Assembly (NCBI GenBank): GCA_017590115.1
Contig: JAGGNK010006892.1
Coordinates: forward strand, 13,059,736 to 13,123,735
Source of the DNA: Montifringilla adamsi
Lineage: Eukaryota; Chordata; Aves; Passeriformes; Passeridae
Length of the DNA: 64,000 bases
Direction of reading: 5' to 3'
Numbering within the stretch: the first letter of the stretch is position 1; every line of letters begins with the position of its first letter. This document shows positions 1-13,300 of the stretch, in pieces. A program made the position numbers and the translations under genes. The notes below the pieces were generated by a model that did no database searches, had not been told where the DNA came from, and saw only the letters and a list, made by a program, of their open reading frames with translations.

Positions 1-765
1 ATGGAGAAAAACCTCTTTCACTTCATTCTTTTACTGTACCAGTGGTTGTGCTAACCTGAGTTGTTCCTAAGGCATTTGTGTGTATGTTAAGTAACATCCT
101 TCAGCCTTTAAATTTTCTGCCACAAGAGTCAGTGATGTTGAAAACCTGGCCTCAGCATTAGCAAAAGGGAAGTCATTTAGCTCTTAGTTCAGCATTGCAA
201 GTCCAAATGTATTTCTAGCACAAATAGAAAGGCAAAATCTCATTTAAAAACTTGCATTTAAGCAATTGTGGAGTTTTGAGATGAAGCACAAGAAAATTCA
301 ACTTCTCAAATTTTCAGATGGCACGTTGGTTTTTGAATACTGAACTTCTAGGAGCATGTCTATAAATAGCAATTACATATGAAAGAAAGGGAAGAATGTT
401 TTGCTGTGTTACTGCAGCATGTTGGGAGAAGGAATGTCAAATGAAGGCTGCCAATTCCACTGTAATTAGGTGGATGGTCTAAAGCTGCTTCTTGATCTGC
501 ACTGAGGCCTTTGATCATCTTCACTGACAGCTGTCACAAAAATGCAATAAACTGACTACAAGGGCAAAGGGACTCAAGTTCTTACAGGGCAAGTGCTCTG
601 AAATGAGTCAGAAGGGTTAAATTGTTTGAAAGATATGTATAGGTGTTGAGTTGGGTCTTCTGGGCTCTTAATGCAGAAGCTTTCAGGTATCAAATTTACC
701 ACTGTTAACTTCTGTTGAGTAATAGCTTCTGTAGGAATTAATATGTGTTTAAAACCTCTTTTTAG
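1..765 (+). other. ELMOD1: ELMOD1 intron (3' part), upstream of the first visible exon
   Basis: No coding exon or repeat family is recognised here. The stretch ends in the acceptor AG at 764-765, preceded by a short pyrimidine run (cctcttttt). The N-terminal ELMOD1 exons must lie further left, outside the window. Confidence 0.8.
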
Positions 766-863
766 AGGCTGCAAACATCAGTAAATGTTCACCCTGATGC
801 TATTGAAAAAACGATAGATGACATCATGGAGCTGAAAAGGATTAATCCAGATATAAATCCACA
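766..863 (+). CDS. ELMOD1: ELMOD1 exon a (HPDAIEKTI segment)
   Basis: It encodes [20 protein letters not shown] followed by [11 protein letters not shown], and ends after CA of a split Gln codon. The donor gtaagt starts at 864. The acceptor is slightly ambiguous: tttttag before 766 gives an Arg-Leu start, while using the next AG (766-767) would start the exon at 768 with G. TAG is the commoner acceptor, so 766 is preferred. The segment lies N-terminal to the ELMO domain proper. Confidence 0.93.
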
Positions 864-3800
864 GTAAGTTCATCATTTCCTTACAGAGCGATTTATGGAT
901 TCCTTACAGAGGAATTATGGATTTCCTCCGTTCTTGAGTCCATGGGGAACTGGTTCTCTGTAGTTATTGTGGTACAGAAGTTGAAGGTGAATTCTGTCTC
1001 TCAGCATAAAATTCTAATTTTAGCTTTGCTGTCAAAAAACTGATGTAAAAATGAATGATATTTTTATGGTGACTTAATAAGCAAGTCCTGAATTTTTAAC
1101 TACCTGATTCTGTCTTAGTATATTGTTGATGCATGGATTTATGGGGGTAACTTCTCCAGGGATAAAACACCACCAAACCACAGGTCCTGGCAGGGACAGT
1201 GATGGCTTCTTAGAAAGGCTGTATGCTGCCTTTTGAGTAGGGAAGAAACCATCTTGTTTTAACTGACACAGATGTATGCTGGCTTGCATTTTAAAACTGC
1301 TTTTAATTATCCAAACAGAAGCTTTAATGATACAGCTAATATTTATTATTATAAGAAGAGATTGACAACCAACCAGTAAATTTACAAGTGTGTATTTCAA
1401 GAAATAACACTTTTATGGTTGCCTTACCTTTCAGTTCCTAGCTTAAGGCACAAGATGTCTAGGTCAGGAATCAGTAGGAGGAAAGTTGAGAGCTGTATTA
1501 TCCAGGTGATCTGTCTGAGGTTCACTCCTCTTCCCAAGCTTGAAGTTGGCATACATAATTAAAAATGGGCATTCATAAATTGATAGCTGCTTTTCTTTAA
1601 TTGGTCAGCAGCATCAACAGGTAAGGTGGTCCCAAGGTCTTGCTGCAACAACAAAACCCAAAAGCTAAGTTGGAAAATTATGATTCTTTTTGTCCCCTTA
1701 CAGGAATCTCCCTCCCAGCCCACCCCCCATTAAAAAGGCCAGTAACTGGGTAGTCTTAAAATGAGTCTTCACTGATCATAAAAGAGATAGAATACACTGC
1801 ATCTCTCTAACTTGAGAGACAACTCTTGTGATGGTGACTACAGCCCCAAGAACTGAAAAAATGGTGACCCAACCATTAAAGAAAGGAAGAAAATAAGAGA
1901 AACAGAACAAAGAGAACCCCTCATTCTCATAGGTGAGAAGCCCTGTGAATTCTTTCTGGATGTGAGCACAGAGCTTTTCCAGGGGTGTCTCCTGACCCTG
2001 CCCACATGCTCTTCAAAGGGAGGGTGATGAAAGAGCAGCTGCTTCAAGCAGATGTGAGGCCTTTCTGAGAGGCTGCCATCTGAGGAGGCCATCACAGCAC
2101 TGGTACTCTTGTGTTGCACAGCATGCGGTTTGCTGAAATTCAGAAAAAAATCCCAGCAATGATAAAACTAGAGAAGGTGATGTCTGAGGAAAAACTGCAG
2201 GATGTAAATGCACACAGCTCAGAGCCTGGCCTGTGGACATCAGCAACTGCAGTGTTTAGCAATCAGGGTGATCCAAGTGCTCAGTTCTCAGTGTTGGACC
2301 CTTGGGCAACTGGGTAGAATGACTTCAGATAAAAACAAGAAATTAATTATTATTTTGTATAACACCAGAGATTACCCTTTGATTCCCCTCATGGCATGCC
2401 TTTGGCCTCTGAAGAAATGTTCTCCTTCAGAAGAGAGAGAGAGCAGACATGCAACTGACTTCTCCTTGCTTGAAATCAGGACCCTGAACATTAGGTTACA
2501 TTTTTAGTGATATGGTCTTTCTAGTACATGAAGAGATCCTACAAGTGAGCTGGAGAGCATGTAGTGACAGGACAAGAGGGAATGGATTAAAATTGAAAGA
2601 GAGTAGACTTAGATTAGATGTTAGGAGGAAATTCCTTATGCTGAGGGTGGTGAGGCACTGGAACATGTTGCCCAGAGAAGTTGTGGATGACCCATCCTTG
2701 GAAGTGTTCAAGGCCAGGTTAAGTGGGGTTCTGAACAACCTGATCTAGTGGAAGGTGCCCCTGCCCATGGCAGTGGGGTTAGGACTAGATGAACTTTAAG
2801 GTCCCTTCCAATCCAAACCATTCTGTGAATCTATGATAATATTTTTTTTAAAATACCACACAGATGGAAAAAATGACCCAAACAACCCAAACAAAAAAAT
2901 CACCTGAATTATCTTTTTTTTGACCCAGTTGGTGTTCATATGCTTAGCACAGGATAAATGCTTGATTGTTTTTAGACTAGAAAGCTTGCATTCAATATTT
3001 TACTACATTGAGTCTCTCATCCCCTTCCCCCCTTGCACTCCGTCCCATTTGGTAAAATATCTTCTTAAAGCAGTGAGGAATGGGAGCCTGAAATGCACAA
3101 GATGAGGTCACATACATAGATACACGCTCTGCCATTAAATTGGTCCTTATATTAAATTAATCATATTTCTGCTAAACTTTAGACATCTGCACTGAAGTTT
3201 TACATGCAGCCATTTATTTTATACTGATGTTTTCAACAGAAATTTGAGCAAAAGCAGGTCAGCTGCATTTTTAGACATGATTAAGGAAAATCCAATGCCT
3301 TACCTTCTCTTGAACATAAAACACCTGTATCCAAACCATCTTGTTTAAAAGCTCTGGCCTTGTGTTGGATAGCAGAGACTTGAAATTTCCTGGGGTAAGG
3401 ACAAGGGGACATGTGTCATGCTGTATGTGTTTCTGCAAATCTGTATGCAGTCATTTTTGTTAATGTGGCATCTTTGCAGAGCTGAATTAGCATCCCAAGG
3501 GTGCTTGCACTGGCTGCTCTTGAAGGCTGTGGGCTGCTGTGATCTAAAGAGGAGAAGGCATTCCACAGTAATTATATTTTATCAATGCCTCTCAGATATG
3601 TGTGTGTATTTAGCAGTAGGAGCAAGCAGGTTGAATAACCTGGTGGTGAAGTGCAGTGTACACTGACTATGGAAGCAGACATAGAATCACAGAAAGGCTT
3701 GGGCTGGGAGGAAACTTAATGATGACCTAGTTCCCCTGCTCCAGTTTTGGACTTGCCTCCATCTGGTGGAGCCCCTGGCGCTGAGAACAGTGGGAGTGCA

Positions 3801-4258
3801 AGCCCAGGTATGTTGCTCCTGGGCTCTGAGAACAGCCACAGCCAGCACCAGGATGACAAGGAGGAGGTGTGGGACATCAGCACCTCACCCACATCCTGTG
3901 TTTGACAAGAATAACAAAGCATTAATGAAAAGTAAAGGGAGGAATCTAATTCGACCCCCACCCCCTCACCCAAATAACATTGTGTGGAGCTTTTGTCTGC
4001 CTTTACATAAAGTGCAAAAATGGTTTACCTTGAATGTGTTGTGCACCTTGTATCTTAAAAACATGTATTTTTTTAAATATAAAATTGCTCTGCTTTGCCA
4101 CAGCCTGTGTTCAGCTGTTCTAAACTGGGGCTATAAAGAAGTTAAAAGCATTATGGCTGTGATTCAGTGATACTCCACAGCAATTCGCAGTCTGTCAGGC
4201 TCTTCAGCTCTTTGAAATGCAGCCTTTCTGTAAAATTGGAGGCTATAGCTAGTGAAGC

Positions 4259-4305
<47 letters not shown>

Positions 4306-4314
4306 CAAAAAAAA

Positions 4315-4349
<35 letters not shown>

Positions 4350-7300
4350 CCCAAAAACAAAACACCCAAAAAACCAAAAAAAAGGAACAGCAAAGGATGG
4401 AAAATACTATGGAGGCTTTTCTGTCTGAAAGGGTTATATCTTCAAGTGGGTTAAAATTGCAGCATGAAAAATGGACTAATTCTGACATCTCTGATTCTGT
4501 AGATTAACTGTGGAATCATTTAGGTTAGAAAAGGTTTAAAATTCTGAAGTCCAACAGTTAACCCAGCACTGCCAAATGCACCACTAATCCATTTCCCTAA
4601 GTGCCACATACATCTAAAAGAGGTACACATCTTTTAGATACCTCCAGGGATGGTGGCTTTACTACTTTTCTGCAGCCTGTTTCAGGGCTTAACAACACTT
4701 TTGGTGAAGGAAATTCTCCCTAATATCCAATTTAAACTTTTTCTGGGACAACTTGAGGCCATTTCCTCTTGTCCTATCGCTTGTTACCTGGAAGAAGAGA
4801 CCAGCCTACACCTGGCTGCACCCTCCTGTCAGGCAGCTGCAGAGAGTGATGAGGTCCCCCTGAGCCTCCTTTTCTCCAGGCTGAACACCCCCAGCTCCCT
4901 CAGCTGCTCCTCACAGCACTTGTGCTCCAGACCCCTCCCCAGCTCCGTTGCCCTTCCCTGGACACGCTCCAGCCCCTCAATGTCTTTCTTGCAGTGAGGG
5001 ACTCAGTGCTTTGACTTGCTGAATCTAATACAACTGGCCTTGGTCCATGGATCCAGCCAGGCCAGATTCCCCTGCAGAGCCTTCCTGCCCTCCAGCAAAT
5101 CAGCACTCCCACCCAACTCGGTGCCAGCTGCCAAGTGACCGAGAGTGCACTTGGTCCACTCATCCAGATCATCAATAAAGATATTAGACAGAGCTGGTCC
5201 CAAACTGATCACTGGGGCACACCACTAGTGACCAGCCCCCAGCTGGATGTATCTCCATTCCCTACCACTCTCTGGGCTTGGCCATCCAGACAGGTTTTTA
5301 CCCAGTGAACAGTGCACCCACCCAAACCACGGGCAGCCAGCTCCAGCAGAATGCTGGAGAAAAACAGTGTCAAAGGCCTTAGTAAAGTCCAGGCAGAAAA
5401 CATCCACATCCTTTCCCTCTTCCTAGGCAGGTCTCCTTTCCATAGAGGGAGATCAATTTAGACAAGCAGGACCTGCATCAAAAGATAATCAGTGAAAATC
5501 CTTATGTTCAGAAAATTTAAGAGTATTACAGAACAAACAAAATGTTTTAGTGTATCAAGCACGACAGGCAAGGAACTTGTGCAGCATAATATCAGTGCAG
5601 CCTGTGTTCCACAGAGGAATAAGGGTGCATACCTAGCTTGCCCTCCAAATTCATACCAGGTGATCAAATAATTTTACACACTATTAAATATTAAAGGGCT
5701 TATTCCCATATATAAGCAAATATTTCTATGAGCATGGCAGTTGTATACTGCATGACTTACATTTTGTATTATAAAATCTTAATGTAAAGCTGTTGTTTGG
5801 TGCAGAGTTTTCTGGATTTTTTTTTTAAGTTTGGTTTAGGGTTTTTTGAGGGTAGTTATTTCATGTGTGTTGGGTTTGGTGTTTTTATTGATGCATCAGA
5901 AAATGTAAAAAGGAAACACAAAAATCTGCATTATAGTGAAAAGAGAACCATTATGATGATTCTTAACATGAGACAAAAGCCAAATCTGCCTGGAGGCAGA
6001 TCTTTGAAACTACATTACTGCAGGGTTTTGGCTTCTTTATGCTAGCTTTAGTGGCACAGAAGCAAAACAATTATTTTTAGCTTTTTGCTGAGTTTTCTTT
6101 CCCCCCTCAGCCTTTTTCAAGTTCACATCTCTGATCCCAGGGAATTGTTTGAAAAGCTGTCATTGGAATGAGGAGAAAGATTCCGTAATGTGCTTGTTAT
6201 AGGCATTCAATGCTGCTGTGTATAGTTATAATGTGATTTCAATGTGAAAAATCACTGTTCACGGTTTTTAAATGTCCCAAATATTATCATCTAAGGAAGG
6301 CACTAAATAAGACTATGCCCTTCACAGTGCCTTGCTTAATGTAATATTGATCTCTTGGAAATTTTCCTGTCACAACTGAAGTGTAAGACTATCAATTCAT
6401 GGATGTAACACTAGTCACGTTTAGCTATGTGTGACATGTCACGTATAGCTAAAATCACATAGCTACATGTCATTGAGGTGGAATATGTTGTTCCCCCCAC
6501 CCTCAGGTTGGGAGTGTCTCTTCAGGCATGCCTGCTGCAGATTGTGGGCTACAGAAATCTCATTGCAGAGGTCGAGAAGCTGCGCCGAGAGCCGTACGAT
6601 TCGGAGAATCCACAGCACGAGGAGATGCTGCTGAAGGTAGGTGCTGAAGAGGTGCTCAGAGGCCATTCTCTATTCATGTCAGCTCCCAAGCCTGCTTCAT
6701 AAACCTCTTTGAAACATCGAGAGCTGTTGTCACCTTCCTCCATCTTGTACCTGTTTTAAGATAAGACCACACAGCATTATAATCTGGTCTGGGGGTAACA
6801 CCTGCCAAGCAGGCAGCTCACTCCCTGGCTCATAAATGCATTTCCCTTGGCTGGGATATATCTAGGCACTGGGTAACGCAGGTCTTAGAGCACAGAGCTG
6901 TTATCTGCAGTGAGCTCTGGAAAAGTACCTTTATATCCTGCTTCAATACACCTTTCTCCAACACAAGGAGGGTATTTTCCTCTATTAACCAAATTACAAA
7001 TTTATTTCTTCAATTTCTTGTATTTTTGAGGGCAATGTCTTTGTATACCAATAGCAAACATCTATTTTTTGTTGTGTGGAATGGAAGAGTGGGAGTTGAT
7101 GACTTACACCTTTATAGTTACCAAATGTATTTTCAAGCGAAAACAAAATGAAACTATTCTTTTGATAATACATTCAGAGCCAGGAAAACCATAACAACTG
7201 GGTTTTACTTCCTTCATGCTTTCAGGAAAGCCTTGCACTGGAGCAGACAATAAAAGCAATTTTTCTATCTTGAAGCCATAAGCAGAGGAAGAGCTAGAGA

Positions 7301-10300
7301 GTTCTTATACTAGAAAGAAATTGATGAAAAAATAAAGGTTCTGGAAAACAGTCTAATAGCAAGCCCTGGTCCTGATCATGGTTCAACTGTAGCTATTGAA
7401 AGATGCTTCAGAGAAATACCAAGAAACATAGAATAAGTGGTAGTGAGCTTATTGGCTATAAGCAAAATGCCGTCTTAGAGAATTTACAGAGTTCTTATGA
7501 AAACATACTACCTGTTTGGTTGTGGGAAGTTTCTTTTTAAATTTAAGACAAAAATACTGAAGACTTTAACAATACCAGATGATGATGAAGATGCCTTCCA
7601 TGCTGTAGCTTGCAGTGCAAGGCTTTGCACAAATTAAAGGGAGAGCTTCTGGAAATTTTACCATAATTACATGGTCTTCCAAAAATCCCAGTAGGTATAT
7701 TATACAAGCACTGTCAGATGCAAGTAACTGCTTCTAAAAATGCTTCAGATAGTCGGGATTCCTGCTGGAGTCTGGAAAGCTGCCTTTAAGGTTTGCCTGC
7801 TGATGGGAGGTAGGAGTCTCACAAGGAATGGTCCAAATCCAGAGCTGCCCTGAAGGAGTTTACCTAACCATCAGGTAAACTTAGGCAGATGGACTCCTCC
7901 TGTCCAAGTCCTGCCCCTGTGCATCCAAATGCACAAATTTATGGGAGTAGAGTGAATTTTAACTAAAGAAACACACAGATTAACCCATTGAGGAAGACTG
8001 TGTGAGAGATCCAAGTGGCAGCCTAGAGTGTTGGTTGCTGAAAATACCAGGTACCTCACTGCAGATTAAAGAGGGCCTTTGGCTCCAGGAAACCATCCCT
8101 AAATTCCCTAAATACAAGCATCTACCTTGCCCAGAGAGCAAGTAGGGTCTGGGGTTGGGATCATAGGTGAGAAGGAGCAAGGAGCTGGCTTTAGTCTCTC
8201 CCTGCCATCGAGTCTGCGAGGGCAAGGTCCTGAGAATCATGTCAGCAGTGACGTGTGGTCATGTAAGTGCTTTAAAAACATAATTACACAAGCATAAAAG
8301 CAGAAGGGAAACTGAGCATTTGTCTGAGGAGAGATTAAACAGTGCAGCTTACTCAACATTATGCAAACTCCAAATGTTGAAAAAAGTATCAGTTTCACCT
8401 AAGTATTAGCACTTGTTTACCATAGATGTTCTACTTTTGCAAATGTCAAATGGAAATATGTCCAAGGGTTTAATTCATTTTATAATCCTCACTGTGTAAG
8501 AATAGTCTGGCTGGTTTTCATTCCTTCTAGATACTCTGCTAAGTGATCTCTGCAATGGGTAATTCAGGTTCCTAATGGCTATCATTTATTCATGTTTACC
8601 AGGAGAGACCTATGAATGAAAGATTAACTTAATGTGATTGTACTAATGATTAATACTGTATTTACTGTTGATGGATGAACATTGGTTTAAACAATGATGC
8701 TTTATGCAGTCATTACAAAGTGAAATCATTAAGATTTTAACCTTCCCAGGCCACTTAATTTTAAATGCAGTTAGAATTGCTAAAATTAAAACAATTTCTG
8801 TTTTTATTTGGGAAATGTGCACACAGCTCTTTCCCTTGGGAAGGTTTTGTCTGAGTGATTTTCTTGAGGATGTACTCACCAGCTTATGACTGATGATTAA
8901 TACACTTTCTTAATTCTAAATTCTGATTTCTTAATACATTTCAGAAAGGGTGAGTTTGTGATATGGCACATGAGGTGTGCATCAAGGTATGCATTTGTCA
9001 TATGTCAATTTAGGCTGCTTTTAGGTGCATAGCAACATGATATTTAGGCACTAACCTTGCTGGACCAGTGCAGTTAAATGGATTTATTCCAGCTGATGAC
9101 CTGGCTTGTTAAATCACTTTGGACATTTCTTTATGTGAGATCAATGAATGATTATTCCCTTAGTTAAATGTGATGGTACACATGCTATCCTTGTATGGAG
9201 GTTCTTGGGGTTTTTTTTTATGTTCTCCAATTTGCTTTTCAACACTGTGGTAGCCAAGTCTGGTCTCTTGATTTATAACCTTTCCAGAGACTTGCAAAAG
9301 ATGCCAGAGAAAAGATTGCTGCAGAGCCTCAGAGACTCAAAGCTGCTCTGCTGCTCTGTCAGTGATTTACAACCAAATTCCAGCCCATTCCTGTCTCTGT
9401 GCTTATGGAGGCAGACACCACCTCCATGCACAAAGCATGAGCAAAACATGTCTTTGTGTGAGGTGTTAGAGCAGCTGTGATAAGGTCTGAAGGGCCTTGT
9501 AGGGCTGAAATGTCTGCAGTACTTCTGAGCAGTTTGGGATTTCCCCCACAGATGCACATCCAGAGGAACTTCATTTGATTTTGTGTCCTGGGATAGAAAT
9601 GCTGGGATACTGTTCAGTGATCAGAACTTAGCTTGGTTTAAAAAGAGAAAAAAAAATCTTTACTGTGTGGAAACTTAATTATGTTTTACCTGTAATCTTC
9701 CTAGTTGTGGAAATGCTTGAAGCCGAATTCACCGCTGAAAGCTCGGATTTCGAAGCAGTGGTGTGAAATTGGTTTCCAAGGTGACGATCCTAAAACAGAC
9801 TTTAGAGGAATGGGTCTCCTGGGCTTATATAACTTGGTGTAAGTATGTCCCTCTGCAGATGGGTTTACATGTGTCTGAAGTCATGAAAAGCAGAATTACT
9901 TGCAGATTTTAGCAAATCTGTGGGAATAATTTATAGAAGTGCTAGAGACTTCATATTAAGGAAATGAAAGAATTTATTTGCTAGCCTAATTTTTGGAGTG
10001 TTTCTCTTCTCAAAGGGGTCTCCTTTATTTCAGTACTCCTAATTCAACCTTGTAAAACCACTTGCTAAGCCCTTTTTTTAGTTTCTCTGTGACACAGTGA
10101 GTTAGCACTCTCTTCCTACCAGAAAGAAAGTGTAAAGTATATTTTCACCAGTATCTAGATCTCCTTAAACAAAATGCCCTGGAAGTATGTAGGTGGGAGG
10201 GTTATGGTACTGCTCAGCTGCTGTCTTTGGGAATTTCAGGCTGAATTCTTAAGCAAAACACTTGATATGTAGTCACTGATGGCAGATTTAGGTAGTTTGA

Positions 10301-13300
10301 CTACTGCTTCAGTGCCTGTCAATACTCAAAATTAAGCAGTGAGTTTACATCACTTTTTGCTTCCAACTCATGCACGCCAGGTGTTAATGCTATAGCTGTG
10401 CTTTGTAATTTGGGAATTGACTAATGCCTGTTGTTTTCTCCAGCCCTTGTATTTGCTGCATGCAGTTACATAACTTGGAAACATTTGGTAAAATAACTTC
10501 TCCTTTAGGCAAAAAATAAGTATTTTCTGCTTTTACAGATTGCAGGATATAAATCATCCTCTGTCCGTATGTTGTTCCCTGGTAAATCTCAGTTGAGGAT
10601 CTGGACTCTTGACTCTGGCTTTGAACTTCCATTTGAAATTAATCCCTTCCATGTATTTAATTTCTTAGTCTTCTGTGATGACTCTTATCTTGCTTAATGA
10701 ATCTGCCAGATCAAGAAGCCTGAACTGCTTTCTCTTGAGCTCAGCACCCGGCATGCTCCAGCTGTAAACAGCTGATTTTCTGTAGGGTGGGTAGAGAGGA
10801 GACTCTGGTAATGCACATTCACTCAACTCACAGAGGAGTGCACTTGGACTTGGAGGCTGCTTTAATCTTTCAGTTTGGGGGTCTGAGTGGCATTTTAATG
10901 AGTTTAACACATCAGATCCTACTCATACTATGTAGCACATGCACCTGCCTTTAGAAAGGTGTGTATAGACGGCTTAGTATGACTTCAGATGCTTTTTTTT
11001 TGTTTGTTTTTTTTTAAACAATTCACCCTAAACATATATGTTTGCAGGTATTTTGCTGAATGGGACACTGAGATAGCTCAGCAAGTTCTCACTGATTCTC
11101 TTCACCCTAAATACAGGTAATGCTTGAGACCAGAAACAATAACTTGAGAGAGCATTCTGCTGGCTCTCTTTGAGGAAGGGGGCTGGTTTTTTCTTTTTAT
11201 TGGGCATATCCTTGGGTATTGCCACATGTTGTCTGTTTAAAAGTACTGATTCTGAAAGCTAATCAGGTGCAAGAGGCAAACTTTCGTTCTGAATCTTGGA
11301 AATAGTTAAATTTAGTGTTAAATGTTTTCACTTCTGAATTCAAATGATTTTTGTGTTTTTATTTACCTTTCTTTTAATTTGTTTGTGTTTTTTCATAATA
11401 AAGGGAAGTCACTAAGAAGGAACTAAGGTATTTTTTTTCTTTTTTCTAAGTTTTCTGAGACACTACATGCAGATAAAGATCAAACTACAATTTGGTGTGT
11501 TATAAACTTCAAGTCTTTTTTGCAACACCGGGAGATCCATGTTCTTTCCTTTAGAGTTGACCCAAACTAGACAGGGGAACACTGGGTCCATATGAACATG
11601 CTTATATATCAAAAATTAAATCCACCTTGCTTGATATAGTTGAAGTGACTGACTTGGTATTCATAAGTAGTCTGGGCCAAATATTTGTTAGCAGAGCTGA
11701 AAAGCTCTTTTATTTATAGTCACACACTTTGTCTAGATTGACTAATGATGGTTCCAATCTGGCTACTCCATTGTCCCGACTATTGAGAGATCAGGCACCT
11801 TCAAGTGTCACAAACTGTGCTGTAGGTAATTTGTCAATAAGAGACTCTACAATTATTGGGGAGTAGAGGCCTCTCAGCCAGTTACATAGAAATCAGTTGC
11901 CTTAAAAGACATTTTTCTTCTGCCAGTAATGTTTGATATCCATAAAGCTGGTTCAAACACCTAAATACTGAAGGTTTTGATCTCCTCAGGGTTCTTGGGC
12001 TTTTTTGTTGAGTTCTTGATGGTAATTCTGGGACAGAAAGCCCTTGGAACATAATAGTGTGCTTCATTTGCATGTTTGATTACCAAGGCAGTCTTGGAGT
12101 GCAGTGTGAGCATGTACAATTTCTATGCCTTGACAGAGATTCAGTAGAAGATAGATGCTGCAGGTGGTGCCCATGGTGATCTTCCTGATGTGGTTGCTTA
12201 GCAGCTGTGCTGTTTTCTGATGGGATCATGATCAATGGATTTTCTATCTCAGTTGAACTGTTTCACTTGCCCACATCCTATGTGTGCCACCTTTATTATT
12301 CAAACTTTACCTGGGGTTTTCTAACTGGTATTATTCTACAGCCTACAAAGGTGGCTCAGATTTTAGAGGATGAGCAAATAATAGTGTATTCCTGTATGCA
12401 AAGCTATTTAGGACCTGAAGTTTTGTCCTCATTCACTCCAGCTAGTAACCCTCAGGTCACAATGAGTATTAATCTATTAGCATTTTAAGTAATTAATGAC
12501 AACAATTTTTATATACTATATTTACATGAAGCTCAGGGAATTGTTTTTTAGTGTAATATATATTTACTGAAGTTCAAAAATAGTCTAAGAACAGTGCTTT
12601 CCCACATGCCTGTCTATAATTTGGGACCTAAAGCTTGCAAACTCTGATTTGCCTTACTAGGGCAAAACTCCCACAGCCATGTCAAGGTTGTAGGCCCTGG
12701 TTAAGGTCAGTTCCATGCCTGCCTTTAGCTGGTTTTAAATGTAGGCAATGATTTCTACTAAACTTGCTCATTTCAGTAGACTCAAACCTGGTTAGGGGGA
12801 TGTTGGCTGACTGGTTGGATCACACAGCTCTTTTAAATCGTTGAAGAGCTGAAATTTAGTTAAAAATCAATCTGTTCCCTAACTAATTTTATTTTAAGGG
12901 AGGCGTCTTCTGTGTCCTTGAAAAGCACTGCATTATCGTGCCAAATAGTAGGAAACACTGTTCCTTACCTTTGTCTGTTGAGTGATTTCTAATTTGGCCA
13001 GTCATCAAAGCTTACTGTCAGAGGAGTATTTTCATGTTTGCTGCCTCAGGTGAATCATGCCTCATCATCAGTGATGAGTATCATGACTATCTCTGAAAAC
13101 ACAAAAGAGCTAAAACCATCTTTGATTAGTTAAATGTAATTTCAACTTCTTGTACAGCTCGAGCTTAACTGAAGTGGATCACCGTTGTGGTCAATTTAGA
13201 AAACAATGGGTTTTTGCTGAGAGCATTGATTTAGGTGCATTTTGTAATGGTGAGATTTGTTGGCAGTGCTCTAAACCAGTTACCCATTTCAAGTCTGTTT

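Larger units (their letters stand above)
864..6506 (+). other. ELMOD1: ELMOD1 intron with CR1 insertions and an A-rich tract
   Basis: This 5.6-kb intron contains a CR1 3' end (2525-2838), a short CR1 scrap (3681-3745), an A-rich tract (4264-4383), a longer antisense CR1 (4513-5480) and a small inverted repeat just before its acceptor. It ends in a C-rich tract and cag at 6504-6506. Outside these elements I recognise nothing in 922-2524, 2839-3680, 3746-4263 or 5481-6421. Confidence 0.85.

Noticed and set aside
4259..4507. Lysine-rich (plus) and phenylalanine-rich (minus) open frames
   Set aside because: They are direct translations of the A-rich tract.
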